Position numbers and translations under genes: made by a program. Under the pieces are notes generated by a model. The model was not told where the DNA came from and searched no databases. It saw only the letters and a program-made list of their open reading frames with translations. A stretch of 64,000 nt of DNA from Simmondsia chinensis (Eukaryota > Streptophyta > Magnoliopsida > Caryophyllales > Simmondsiaceae). The stretch lies in NCBI GenBank assembly GCA_018398585.1, contig JAGTTD010000005.1, positions 36,520,750-36,584,749 on the forward strand, written 5' to 3'. Position 1 is the stretch's first letter. Each line of letters begins with the position of its first letter. Positions 1 to 11,002 of this stretch are shown here, piece by piece.

Positions 1-2167
1 GCTCTTCTCGGCCACCCAGAATCCCTAAAAGGAGTAGAATTGTCTTACTTGATACTGAAGAACGAGCTTTTATACAACCAGACCCAACACCCCCATACAC
101 TGATGATAGCATAGATTATGACTTTTTACAACAATAAGATTATCATGAGTCAGGTGGTGGTGGGGTTGGAGACTCACAAACTGATGAGGAACCCACCCTC
201 ACCACCGAAGCCCAGCCTGAAACTAGTACCTCTACTAGTAGGCGTACAACTAGTGGGTATAGAAGCACTTTACCCTTAATAAGACAACTAATAAAACAAC
301 TTGTAAATTATGTGACCCACCTAAGGATTTTAGCCATCAACCTGGAGGTGGGATGGACACATTAAACCGACATATACTTAGGTGCCACCCCGAGCAATTC
401 CTAGAAAAGAGCCAACAACGTCTAGTACAGCAAGTGACCGGTGCACTTGCTAATTTTAGGTTCTCTCAAGAGAGCAACCGAAAGGAGCTAGCTAAGTATA
501 TAATTATGAGTGAAAGGCCTTTTAATACCGGCGAAGACCCAAATTTCGTCAACTACCTCCAACGAAATGTGAATCCCGCCATTGTGAGGATTCCTCGAAA
601 CACCGTAAAGCGGGACGCTTTTACGTTGTACCACGGGATGAAAACTAGGGTCTTCACACATTTTGCGACGAACACAAGCATGTTCTCGTTGACGTCGGAC
701 GTATGGACGTCGAAACCCAAAAAAACCTTATATGTGCATAACGGCACACTGGAACGATGAATCCTTCATCATGCAAAAGCGAATAATTCATTTTGGGCTT
801 TTAGATTGCCCCCACAATGCCGAGGTAATTACGGGTGTGATTATGTCGGCAGTCCGCGACTGGGGCATAGAGCGACATATCTTCAATATTACGTTCGACA
901 ATGCTACCAATAACACTGTAGCCGTTATATATTTAATTAGGCAAACGAGACTCATGTTAGGTGGGAAGTGTTTCCATATTCGTTGCGTTTGTCACATTTT
1001 GCATTTAATGGTAACGGATGGTTTAGATCTTATAAAAGCATCCCTTATCACCTTAAGATCGGTAATAATATCTGTAAAATCATCCAGCACTAGAAAAAGA
1101 AAATTTAGAAATTTATATAGGTTGCATAACATAGAATATAAACAATTCAAATTAGACTCCCAAACTAGGTTGTCGTCTACGGTAGAAATGTTAGAGTGCC
1201 TTCTACCATACAAAGACGTTCTAATGGAATACGCTCAGGAAAATCGTGCAGAATGGAGCGATTACAACCTGGCCGGTATAAATTGGGAGACAATAGATCA
1301 AATTTGTAACTTTTTTAGCATGTTTAAAGAGGCAACAACATTTTTTTTGGGTTGCTACTATCCGACCATGCCTCAAGCAATATCAAGATTGCTTGATATT
1401 GTCAATTGGATGGTGGGTAATGAATCCAACCCCGTTTTGTTCGCAGCGATTCAGGCAATGAAACAAAAGTTTGCCAAATATTATTTTGAACTACCTCTTA
1501 CATACTGCTTTGCAACTATTTTAGACCCTCGTTGTAAACGCTCGGGTTTCAACTTGTTTTGCCAACATTTTTTCACGTATTTGAATCCTACTCTTAATAT
1601 CGACACTTTCATTGCCGATGTCGATAACAACTTGCATAGTTTATTTTCTCAATACTCCTGTCAATTAGCGTCCAATAATCGTAGTATTGCTGCAGTAAGA
1701 TCTTCCACATCTGGTGGAAGTAGTTCACACACGTCATATTCGTGGAAGCTGTTGGAGTAATTTACGCCCACAGCAACCCCCACATCATGTGACGAGTTAG
1801 ATTATTATTTGCACCGATGGTCCATATTTTCGGGCCGTCGGCCAACCCGAATTTTGACCTGTTACAATGGTGGAGCACAAACCAAACCCAGTATCCCGTG
1901 CTTTCCACCATGGCACGTGATATACTAAGTTGTCCGGTGTCTTCAGTAGCATCGGAGTGTGCTTTTAGTCTTGGTGGCAGGTTGCTTGGAACGAAGAGGG
2001 TGAAGCTATCGCCGTCAAGCTTGGAGATGTCCGTGTGCTTGAAGGATTGGCTGCTAGCAGAGGCAAGAGAACAACAGAGAATGAAGCTGGATTCATCAAG
2101 CGATGAAGAAGACGACCGTACAACCGATACATCAAATGATGGCCTAGATACCCCCCAAGGCGACTGA
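1..2167 (+). pseudogene. hAT-family transposase, frameshifted remnant
   Basis: This is a cut-and-paste hAT transposase broken into three readable pieces. The BED-type zinc finger lies around 295-390 (Cys-x2-Cys, then a His/Cys pair in HILRCH). The RNase-H-like core follows in 353-760 and 732-1760, with the typical stretch SLTSDVWTS and then HFGLLDCPHN. The C-terminal hAT dimerisation domain is at 1817-2167 (YPVLSTMARDILS, then SSVASECAFS). The first break is a frame change at an A run near 717-723. The second is a stop at 1758-1760 followed by a frame change before 1850. The 5' end lies outside the window. With two frame changes and a stop it cannot make an active enzyme. The family assignment is firm; which hAT subfamily it belongs to is not determined. 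Confidence 0.9.
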
Positions 2168-2476
2168 TATCAACACTTTTGTATGTCAATTATTTACTTT
2201 TAAATATTGACATCAAAAGACGACCGCACCCCCCATATGTCAAACTTTGTATTTGTACTTATATTTGTTGCGTTATTTATGTACCATTCTTTTTTTTGAT
2301 AAGATATTTACCATTACTTATTGTGTATTTTATTTTATTATATATATTTAATGTATATTTAGCATTATTAGTGTTTGAAAAAAAATGTATTTGTATCTCA
2401 TATTATTTATTAATGAATTACAATAATTTTAGTATAAAACGACTTTGTATTATTAAATTTTTTTTTTCTTTAAAAA

Positions 2477-2612
2477 GCCGGGCCCAGGCCCGGCCCGGCC
2501 CCTCCGTACTGTAGCCGGGCTGGGCCGGGCCGCGCCGCCCGCTATAGCCTTGCCCTCCCGTTGGCCTCGGCCCAGGCCCAGGCCCAGCCCGGCCCGGCCC
2601 GCCCGTTGGCCT
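2477..2612. repeat. GC-rich subterminal block of the hAT element
   Basis: About 135 bases made almost wholly of GGCCC/GGGCC runs stand out in otherwise AT-rich DNA, roughly 300 bases after the hAT transposase stop. Plant hAT elements often have subterminal blocks of repeated GGGCCGGGCC-like motifs, so this is probably the 3' subterminal region of the element at 1-2167. I could not fix the terminal inverted repeat because the left end is missing. The reading frames through it are low-complexity artefacts. Confidence 0.5.
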
Positions 2613-2942
2613 CAAGACCCGTTACTAGCCGTTTACCCATAACAGTTTAATGTCATTAAGTTTATGACCGTTGAAAATTTATTAACAATATAGCCGTTGT
2701 AATTTATTATGTCCGTTTATAGTCAATAAAATTTATTGCACCCGATTTTAATGCCTATGCTATTTAACATACCACCAACACTCTTATGACTCCCTCCCAC
2801 TGTCATCCACTCCCCCTTCTCTTCCGCCCTCTTCTCCTTTCATTTACAGTTATTTTTCCATCCAATCCAATACATAGAGCAATTCCCGGCGTCGATTTCA
2901 CCGTAATCTTCGCAAACATCAATGGCGTAACCGTCGCCGGAG

Positions 2943-3146
2943 ATGGAGGGCTCCTCGTTCGTCTCTAGGGCTCGCACCGCATTTCACCCCGCCGCCGCTA
3001 AAGCCGAGCGTGTTATCGTCGATTTTAAGTCTGATTTTGCTCCTCCCGATCATTTAGGACTAACAGTATGTGAAGCTTTTCTCTCTTCTCAAATTATGGG
3101 CAAAGTTCAAGGTACTCCTACCCGACAATTAACGAGTGCACTTTAA
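2943..3146 (+). CDS. possible first exon of a host gene (unidentified)
   Basis: An ATG at 2943 opens a 67-codon frame beginning MEGSSFVSRARTAFH, followed by AAAKAERVIVDFKSDF. The amino-acid make-up is gene-like (basic and amphipathic with no low complexity), and it follows a CT-rich leader of about 150 bases. From memory it resembles the N-termini of some plant TBC/Rab-GAP-like proteins, but I cannot confirm that. After about codon 30 the similarity to anything I know ends. The DNA from 3200 on is T-rich and intron-like. It could be exon 1 of an intact gene whose later exons are displaced, a gene fragment carried by a transposon, or chance. Confidence 0.3.
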   Translation: MEGSSFVSRARTAFHPAAAKAERVIVDFKSDFAPPDHLGLTVCEAFLSSQIMGKVQGTPTRQLTSAL

Positions 3147-4400
3147 GGGTCGGACCGTGTAAATCCTGGAGGACGGCCGCTGCATATCTGTTTGCACCGG
3201 AGCAGAGGCGAAATCGTCTTTTAGGACAGTGGTATCTCCCACGGCACGGTATCTTCGGTATTTTCTAATCTGCTCTCCCTCTTTCAAGTATGACTTAATT
3301 ATTGTTCGGCTGCGGTTTGTTCGATACAAATTTATTGGAATTTTTACTGCATTGTATCGAGTTTTTCTAACGCTAATTTTCGTATAATTTCACTGTTTAG
3401 TTTACAAGTATTTTTTCAGTCATTTTACTGCACTTATTCGGCTATTTTACTGCATCTTTCAGCAGTATTTTTTCTGATATTTATACTGTAATTCTTGGTT
3501 ATTTTTCGGTAGTTACAATGGTATTTTTACGAAGTATTTTACACGTCGTTATATGCAGTATTGCTGTTATACACGTCATATTTTTCCTACAATCTAAAAG
3601 ACGATTTAATCAATTAACTATGAGTGATTAGAATTTTAGTATGTACTTAGACTTGAAATATTATTCAACAGATCTGAAAGAAGAAAACTTAGATCTGCTT
3701 TGAATTTCTGTGGTTTCTGGGTATCGCTAGTATGTCACCACTTGTGAATAGATACTTGTCTTTAATGTACCTTTTTAGCTAAAAGTGGAGTTACTAGAGG
3801 AATCTGGCAACTTAATATGTGAATCGGTATTGAAATGTCTTTCTCCATTTTGGTAACAACCATGAATCAGAATTTATGATCAGCTGAGCTGTGCTGTGAC
3901 ATTGGTGTGCTTTTAAGCCCTTATAAGACTATAACTTCCTTAGAAATTCATGAACTGTCAAAGTCTTTATTTTCTGGTTCTGATTAACTTCCTTAGAAAC
4001 TCATGAACAGTGAAATTCTTTATTGTGTGGTTCTGATTCTCTTTTCATCTTGACTAAAAACACTGATTTCCATTCAAGAAAAGAGGTAATTCCCATCAAT
4101 TGCTTGAGATAGTCATAAGATGATGAGTATCTCCAGAGTAATTTCCTGTCAGCTGCATTGGAGAAGCAGCTGGTGATCTGCCAAGAAAAGCATCTCTACC
4201 TGTATTAGCAGTTGTTTATTGCTCTCGCCTTTTGCTAATACATCTTATCAAATCTGTTTTCTTTTCCACCATTAAATAATTTGTAAGCCTTCAAAAGTCA
4301 GAATAAAGGGCCTTTTCTAGCTGTAACAAGTTGTATGTAACCAAGTTTCTAATATAGGCTTAAAAAGGTTCCCAAAGAGGGACATAAAAATTTGATATAA
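3147..4400. other. T-rich non-coding stretch with a 53-bp tandem duplication
   Basis: No coding sequence is supported here. The base composition (T-rich, many short TTTTACTG-type words near 3400-3560) looks like plant intron or degraded retroelement. The only clear structure is a diverged tandem duplication with a 53-bp period, copies at 3932-3984 and 3985-4037, each starting taacttccttagaaa. Confidence 0.4.
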
Positions 4401-4409
4401 ACTTGGTCA

Positions 4410-5215
4410 TATAGTGCTGGTGCTACTGTTGTGTGGCTAAGCCTGCTGTACGAAAAATTGAATTGTGTGATTTTTCAATTTTCTGTGTGATTGTTGTGAT
4501 TAATACATGTTTAACACTTGAGGTTGATTGTGAACTTGATAGAATAAAGTCCTGAACCTAGAGTTGGCAACTCTTAGGTTAGGCATGTCAAGTTACACAA
4601 TCTTGAATCCCTTATGTGGTAGAGCATGGTATGTCTTTAGTTTTAACTATAAGATTAACCTTGTATGTGAGAGTTGATTTTCTTGCATATTTGGAGTGAC
4701 CCAAGTGAAATAAATGGTTCTTGAAAAGAGCTAATAGGACTTGTGAGATCTTGTTAAAAACTATATGTGATTTGCACATTAGTCTCCATGATGATGTGTC
4801 TCATGTATTTCCCATGGCTATGTTTGAAGTATTGTGAATATGTTGTCACATGTAACTTGAAATGATAAAAAGCATGTTGTATGTTGTTGAATGCACTGCT
4901 ACATATTGCTTTGGGCTGTAAGATGTTGATGTGCATGCTGTTATGGACTTTTACATGTTGAATTTTGCAGCACTAGAGTAATACTTGCTGTTTCAGATGT
5001 GCAAGCACTGTATGTCATGTACATACTGCAGATTATAATTGTTAACTGCTGAATTTGTGCAGTATTGAGTTTGTTCTTGCTATAATATTGCAACTGCTTT
5101 TTTTTTGGGGCAATATACTATCATTTTAAGTTGTTTTCTTGAATTCCAACTTGTAGTCCGGAAATACATGATATGTTTGAATCATATGTGGGTTTGGTAT
5201 TTAGCTTGTGTCTAG
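4410..5215 (+). mobile_element. non-coding retroelement segment shared with 47460-47830
   Basis: Two blocks match the second location in the same order. The first is tgctggtgctactgt with what follows, at about 4420-4505 and 47469-47555. The second is around aaacatgatatg-type words, at about 5145-5205 and 47760-47820. Both copies lack an open frame and lie inside retroelement-like DNA. I read this as the non-coding internal region of one LTR-retrotransposon family present twice. Divergence is high. Confidence 0.45.
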
Positions 5216-6320
5216 ATACTTTATTTGAGTTATCATCATATGTTGAATGCTCATATTGCGTATTTTGATGACATACTATATGACCCTAGGCGTTCACTTG
5301 ATGAAGAGAAAACCGTGGCATTGAGTCACAAGCTAAATACGCTAAGGTGATTGATAGCGTCATGTTTTGATGAATAAGACAACACTCATCCTTATATATC
5401 ATTTATCAGTGATAGATCTAGTCTTGCATATATGGATCCAAATAATGAATATTAAAGTGCTCTAGTTAAATTGTCGAAGTATTAGCGAAGCATCATGAAT
5501 GGGGTTTACGTTGTAATAGACTCCTTGTTGTGTTGGGTGTTTGATCTCGTTGAGAGACATTCTACTAATTACATTATGTTTCTGACACCCCGCTAAAACC
5601 TGCATGTTTTAGTTATCTTCTTAACACTCAGTTGGCTGGTAGAAAAATCTAACGGCCTAAGAATGCAGTGTGATACATTCCATTGTGGGGCGCTGTAAAA
5701 GCACCCAAGAGCCTATAAGGTATATTGTCAGTTGATAATCTTTTCTGACTATTGTGTTTCTACCGCTATTTGCTAGTTATAGCTAGCTCATGAAAATTCG
5801 TTATGGTGGAAATATTGTTTGTCGATTGTCCAAAGTCGATGTAAATAGCTTAATGATGCTAAGCACTTGGGCTTGAGAGCCTTGCAGAGGCTTGGGTTGC
5901 CATAAGTTGAGTTGTAAAGGGCATCTTGTGAATTATGGTATTATGAACCTCTTTCTCTTGATATCACCAAAAATTTGGTACAACATTGGTAAGACATGAA
6001 CTACCCTTAATAGTAATATCGCATGTACGCTAAGTACGATGAAAATGGGTATATGGTCCTTTGTGAACTAAACTAGTGATAATGCTTCACAATTATGATG
6101 AGATATGAAAGTGACAATTTGCGGTATGTGGTTTTCGTGCCAACTGTATATATGATATACGTACTATGTGAGTACTTGGGGTGGAGATGTAATTTTACTA
6201 ATATAAGGTGTACTCCACTAATGTGTTATACTGACTCTTATTGAAGTTGGTAGGCGATGGAGCTAGTTGTTTAACAGCTCATTGCAGGTACCTCAATGTG
6301 GGGGTCAGAGCAACTCGTGA
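5216..6320 (+). other. degraded retroelement sequence, no readable gene
   Basis: No open frame or motif can be supported between the shared leader-like segment and the copia RNase H fragment. Its position suggests it is the decayed body of the same copia element. I see nothing else in it. Confidence 0.3.
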
Positions 6321-6650
6321 TTGATGTTGGCAGTAGTCAACTCTGAAGTACCGCTCTGTTGTAATACAGTGTTGAAGTGCCTTTGTGGGGGGCTTCCAGC
6401 TCCATTAGTGCCACTTTACTGTGACAGTCAAGCTGCAACTGTTGTAGCAGAGAACAAGGTTCATAATGGCAAGAGGAGACACATTCGTCTCAGGTATAAG
6501 ATCATGAGAGATCTAATAGAAAGTGGAGTGATATCACTAGACTATGTAAATTCTGAAAAGAATCTTGCGGATCTATTGACAAAAGGCCTTTGTCGTAAAA
6601 TGATTGTAAAAACATCGAGGGGGAAGGGATTGAAGTCTGTACACGAATAA
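6321..6650 (+). pseudogene. Ty1/copia RNase H C-terminal fragment
   Basis: The frame reads as the last third of a copia polyprotein. It contains the RNase H signature CDSQAATVVAENK, then NGKRRHIRLRY, then NLADLLTKGL near the C-terminus, all hallmarks of copia RNase H. Everything upstream (gag, protease, integrase, reverse transcriptase) is missing or unreadable. The stop at 6648-6650 is near the usual end of the polyprotein, followed by typical copia 3' non-coding sequence. It is a dead fragment. Confidence 0.85.
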
Positions 6651-6758
6651 ACTATGATGTATCCAACCTGGGCTTATCAGGTTCAATGTGAAAAGTCATA
6701 GTTTCATTCAAGATATGCACTGTGTTTTATATTGTCCCTCCCTATGGTGTGACAGTGC

Positions 6759-6886
6759 GGAGACGGGTCCAATGCTGTATGTTGGCGGTGTAAGCACGAC
6801 TTGCACATGACGGACACTGTCTGGAGACAGGTCCAATGCCGTATGTTGGCGGCGTAAGCACGACGTGCACATGACGGACACTTTCT
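6759..6886. repeat. 64-bp tandem duplication
   Basis: Two adjacent copies, 6759-6822 and 6823-6886, are nearly identical. Each begins ggagac and contains gtatgttggcgg and cacatgacggacact. It lies just downstream of the copia RNase H fragment and so probably in that element's 3' non-coding part or LTR. Confidence 0.85.
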
Positions 6887-7860
6887 GTATGTTACCAGGG
6901 GTAAGGTTGAGCTTTAGCTCTTAATGGACCCATATCCATATGTTTGGTGGTGTGCGGTAACACACACTTGATGGGATCCACTTATATAGATGTGGGAGTC
7001 TGGCCGCTCCCTATGAAGGATTAAGACTTGCCTTCTAGAACGCCTATGAATATCCAGGACGAGCGCATGGCCGATTAAACGCGCCAAACCGCAGGAGTTG
7101 CCGAGATCTGGAGTTCGGTATGTGTCCAAGTGGAAGACTATACAACCCCTTGTGAGGTTCAAGACGAAAGTGACCTTGCAAGATGTTGGTCCTAAAATTA
7201 GGTTGCACTAGGTGACGATTCAAGTCGCAAGACATCGGCACTGAAAAATTGAACTCCCTATCCTTCTTTGTTCCTTTCCGCTTGTATCCTTTGTGGGGGA
7301 TAATCCCATTCATAGTACTTCACTAGTGCTTCAAATAAAGAGTAATATTTTGCAGTAACCTTGTTAGTTCTACCAGTACACTAAGGCCTCAACATAATCC
7401 AATTACAAGGCAACAAAAAGAAACTATAGTACCAGTAAGAGAATTTTGGACTATACTACTGAGAAAGGAAAAAAATAAAAAATGAGAAAAATAATCCATG
7501 AGCATTGTTAATATAGATATAGATGCCACACAACGTGCAATACCACGAATATTCTAAACCCATGATCTTCAGGAAGCCTAACTGCTTTACCCCGGCAATG
7601 TTTTGTGCCAAATTTCAGGACCTATCAGGTGTGTCATTCAAATATTCCAAGGAAATCACAACTTTTTGGTAGGTTGGCACGCATACGTTGTCATAATTGC
7701 CATAACCTTTTGGAAGAAATTAGAAGAGTAGTGGCCTCTAAAAGAAAGTGCCACACTCAATCTCACAAACAAAGAACTGCAATCACTTGTATGGTCTTCT
7801 GTATCAAATATTCCCAAGTCCCTATATTACTCATGATACCAATAGGGGTTCACTCCGAGG
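6887..7860. other. no gene recognised
   Basis: The stretch to about 7330 continues the copia 3' flank; I could not find LTR ends. From 7330 to 7860 there is one unremarkable open frame (7605-7937) with no family resemblance. It overlaps a primer-binding site, so I do not call it a gene. Confidence 0.3.
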
Positions 7861-7863
7861 ATC

Positions 7864-8250
7864 GGGAGGCTCTGATACCAATTGATGCAATCAAACTCAA
7901 CCACTCAAGCCAAACAAATCAACCCAGTAAAAATTAACAAATAATAGGGCAAAGCAACTCAAGTATGGTATTTGTATTTCACTATAAGTATGGGATTTAC
8001 AAGTATTTAGGTATAAAAGTATGATATAAAGAGCCTAGGGTTTAGATAGAGGAAGAAGAAGAAGAAGAAGAAGACATGAGAAGGGGGAGAGAGAGAGAGA
8101 GACAAGCTTGTTTTTGGCAGAAAATCACACTCTCTCACCTAACCTAATCCCCAAATATATACTATATTAATCTAACTAAATATGCTTAATTAAATTAAAC
8201 AAAACCATACTTATAACCATACTTATCCTACTAATTGATAGGTGTTGACA
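7864..8250 (-). mobile_element. LTR with adjacent primer-binding site (minus strand)
   Basis: On the minus strand a sequence starting TGTCAACACC at 8250 and ending TTGCATCA at 7882 is followed directly by ATTGGTATCAGAGCC (7867-7881), the classic primer-binding site complementary to initiator methionine tRNA. This defines a 5' LTR of about 369 bp. Inside the LTR are a TATATAT stretch, a CT-rich tract (GA-rich on plus, about 8050-8100) and TAAACCCTAG. No matching second LTR is visible. It is the 5' end of a truncated LTR retrotransposon. Confidence 0.65.
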
Positions 8251-8347
8251 TGTCCGGTGATGTAGCGCCAGCTATAGTGTTGGGGCCCATAGCTGTATCA
8301 TCCCCAATACCCAACCTATGGTTAAAAAAAGCAATTTTTAGAGTTTA

Positions 8348-8604
8348 TAACAACAACAACAACAGACCCAGTGTCTCAAGGGCTCCCGCATAAGCGGGAT
8401 TGGGGAGGGGTGGATGTACGCAACTTACCCTTTCAGGGTATAACCCTGCCGTGAGGCTGTTTCTGAAGACCCCCAGCCTTATAGGGTTGAAAACACGAGG
8501 GCTTCCCAGGAGGTCACCCATCCTATTATTAGTCTCGCCCAAGCACGCTTAACTTTGGAGTTCTAATGAGATCCGGTGTTTTAGTGTCTGGTAAATGAAC
8601 TCTA
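8348..8604 (-). mobile_element. 5S-rRNA-derived SINE, full-length copy
   Basis: On the minus strand the first roughly 118 bases follow plant 5S rRNA from CAGACACTAAAACACC to GGGTGACCTCCTGGGAAG, including the internal pol III control region. The remainder matches the 3' end of the RTE LINE at 42202-43518 (GAAACAGCCTC, GCGTACATCCACCC, GCGGGAGCCC, CACTGGGT) and ends in a TTG repeat at 8348-8362. I could not identify the target duplication. Confidence 0.85.
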
Positions 8605-8889
8605 TAGAAATCATATATAAACAATTCAATACAAATATAGAAATCAAGTAACTACTAAAAAAAATCAAAAGATACAGAGAATCATACTTACAATCTTACA
8701 CCTGAAGGCTTAAAAATTTTGTAAGAAATCATTGTAGCGATAAATAAGAAATTGATGCTTATGTTTCTTGAAATAAGAGCGTAGGTGGTTATTTTGTAAA
8801 ATATAAATTAGTTTTGTTTTTTTTATTCTTATAAATGGTTAGAATTTTAGGGGTTGGAGATTGCTATTTTTTGTTTTTTTTCAAACTAA

Positions 8890-9697
8890 GGAGGATACCA
8901 ACACGCCGTCACCGGATCCCATTAGAATTCCAAAGTTAAACGTGCTTAGGCGAGAGCAGTACCAGGATCGATGGGTGACCTCCTGGGAAGTCCTCACCCT
9001 CAGGTTGGGGGGCACTCGAAAACAGTCTCTCTTCAGGGGTAAGGTGTAAACGAGCCAAGCCAAGTCGAGCACCCCCTTGTTCGAACTCGAGTTCGATAAG
9101 GCTTATCGAGCTCAAGTTTGAGCCGAGCTCTTATCGAGCATTTCTAACCCTTATTCAAACTTGATTCGATAAAAATATAGTGTGTTTGACACTCGGCTCA
9201 TTAGGCTTATCGAGCAAAGTCGAGCTCGTTCTCAAGTTGAGTCGAGCTTGTTATCGGGTCGATTCGAGCTCATTATTGAGCCCAATCGAGTTTAAAACCG
9301 AGCCAAGCTTGCAATTAAGTCGAGCTCATTAACGAGCCAAGCTTTTTAAGTTATTATTGAACTATTTTTGAACTAATACCAACTGTTATCGAGCTCATAA
9401 CGAGCCCTTAACGAGTTGATATCAAGCCCCTTAATGAGCTCTTATTGAGCCCTTATCAAAATGCTCGTGAACATTAGCGAGCCGAGCACCCCATGTTCGA
9501 ACTCGGCTCGATAAGTTATCGAGCCCTCCTAATAAACACGAACAAGCCCTAATCGATTTTGAACACGAGTGGTTCATCGAACACTCTGTTTGTTTATACC
9601 CCTAGGGGTATAATATCTTGAAGGGGGAAGGCTGCGTACATCCGTCCCCCCAGACCCTGCTTAGGTGGGAGCCTTTGGGGCACCAAGTATGTTGTAA
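8890..9697 (+). mobile_element. 5S-rRNA-derived SINE split by a hAT element
   Basis: The 5S head (ACCGGATCCCATTAGAA and so on, 8890-9005) and the start of the LINE-like tail (to 9041) are separated from the rest of the tail (9604-9697, GCTGCGTACATCCG, GGGAGCC) by a 562-bp insertion at 9042-9603. Removing the insertion and one copy of its duplicated target restores the order seen in the other SINE copies. Confidence 0.85.
9042..9603. mobile_element. non-autonomous hAT element with GAGC-rich body
   Basis: The ends are inverted: ggtgtaaacgagcc on the left and the reverse of ggggtataaac on the right. They are flanked by the direct repeat aggggta (9035-9041 and 9604-9610, eighth base mismatched), as expected for the 8-bp duplications of hAT transposons. 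The body is a degenerate series of cgagct/gagctcg words and codes for nothing. A shortened relative lies at about 15700-15954. Confidence 0.75.
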
Positions 9698-9699
9698 GG

Positions 9700-10394
9700 A
9701 GATTGCTAATTTTTTAGGAAGGGTAGTTATCAACTCCTAAATAAAATATAGATATAAATATAAATTTTAAATATCTAAAAACTTTTAAATAATTAAAAAA
9801 TATTTTTAATATTTAGAAAATAAATTATGTATATTAAAAAAATTATAAATGTTTGAAAAATATCATAAATATTTTAAAAATGTTATAAATGATTAAATGC
9901 ATATTATAAATATTTTAAAAATATTTATATTTCTAAAATACTTTAAATATTAGAAAAATATTATAAATATTTAATTTTCTAAACCTTCAATATTTTTTTT
10001 AATATTTCAAATATGATTTTAAAAATATTTACATATTTTTTAAATATTTACAAAATTTGTAGATATGTAATATATTTTTAAAAATATACAAAATACATTT
10101 TAAAAAGTTTTTAGATGTTTTAAATTTTTTTTAGTTTCTTTTTTCATTTAAAGTGCCACATACGTAAAAACTAACGGATGCTAATAATGTCAGATTAAGG
10201 TGTGAAACTAAAAAATTTCAAAAAGTTTAGATGTGACATTGAAAAGATATAAAATTTTGGTGATTTTTATTAAATAAAAGAAAAAAACATTTCTAAAAAA
10301 AAAGAAAGATTAAAGCTGCTATCGGTTGGAACTTGGAAGTACAACTTACCATCATGACTAGCAAAATTTATGATATTATTTAAGTTTTGATAAT
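9700..10394. repeat. AT-rich degenerate repeat tract, MITE-like right part
   Basis: From 9720 to 10140 the DNA is built of diverged aaatatttataaat-type words. From about 10145 to 10290 it resembles the right side of the inverted-repeat element at 60525-60985 (gtgacattgaaaa, then ggtgatttttatt). No coding potential is visible. Confidence 0.35.
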
Positions 10395-10642
10395 AGGGTT
10401 TATTACTAGGCACTAAGGCATCAGATCTCATTAGAATTCTGAAATTAAGCGTGCTTGGGTGGGAGTAGTACCACGATGGGTGACCTCCTAGAAAATCCTT
10501 ATGTTGCCAATCTTATAAGGTTGGGAGTCATCGGAAACAGCCTCTCGGCAGGGTTACACCTTAAAGGGATGAGGTTACGTACATCCACCCCTCCTAGACT
10601 CCCCTTATGCGGGAGCCCTTGAGGCACTGGGTCTGTTGTTGT
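10395..10642 (+). mobile_element. 5S-rRNA-derived SINE, reference full-length copy with 17-bp TSD
   Basis: The 17-bp direct repeat atttaagttttgataat flanks it exactly (10378-10394 and 10643-10659), so the ends are certain: 248 bp. It begins AGGGTTTATTACTAGGCACT, aligned with the first bases of plant 5S rRNA, keeps the box A/C region (AAGCGTGCTTGGGTGGGAG, ATGGGTGACCTCC), and leaves 5S sequence at about base 120. It then continues with the RTE-LINE-like 3' part and ends GGGTCTGTTGTTGT. The structure implies pol III transcription from the internal 5S promoter and LINE-dependent reverse transcription. Confidence 0.92.
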
Positions 10643-10796
10643 ATTTAAGTTTTGATAATGATTGGTTGAGCATAAAATATTTTGAAATCAGCCCTTAAGT
10701 TTGTAAAAATTATTAAATGGTCCCCTATATCATGATGATCCTCACATATAAGTCCTAAATAATCATGATTAGAAGGATAAATAATAAATATATAGG

Positions 10797-11002
10797 GTTA
10801 TTTTTTTCGGAACACGGAATCCGGTTACCTAGTAAGCCCCAACACATGCAGCGACCCAAATACCACAGGAGCCAGTTAAGTCAAGGATTCCTTAGAAGAG
10901 GTTTAAGAGGGGAATCGAATTGCAGACCTTTTGGCTTAAGGCAACATTGTATCCCTTCACTTACCTCCAACCACTGAGGCAAGACCTTGGCGGGTAAATT
11001 AG
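10797..11002 (-). mobile_element. probable tRNA-derived SINE (minus strand)
   Basis: On the minus strand a head containing TTGCCTCAGTGGTTGGAGG and, about 50 bases on, GCAATTCGATTCCC resembles pol III A and B boxes. The 3' end is ATTCCGTGTTCCG followed by an A run (the T run at 10800-10807 on plus). The word agggttattt occurs on both sides. It could be the SINE target duplication, but the right copy is also the end of the MITE at 11003, so the order of insertion is uncertain. Confidence 0.6.

Noticed and set aside
2418..2615. Pro/Gly-rich minus-strand frame
   Set aside because: Pure product of the GGCCC-rich subterminal hAT block.
7605..7937. 110-codon frame
   Set aside because: It overlaps a primer-binding site and an LTR end on the other strand and has no recognisable domain.
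10405..10520. Functional 5S rRNA gene
   Set aside because: The 5S part is diverged and joined to a LINE-like tail with its own TSD; no tandem 5S array or normal spacer is present.
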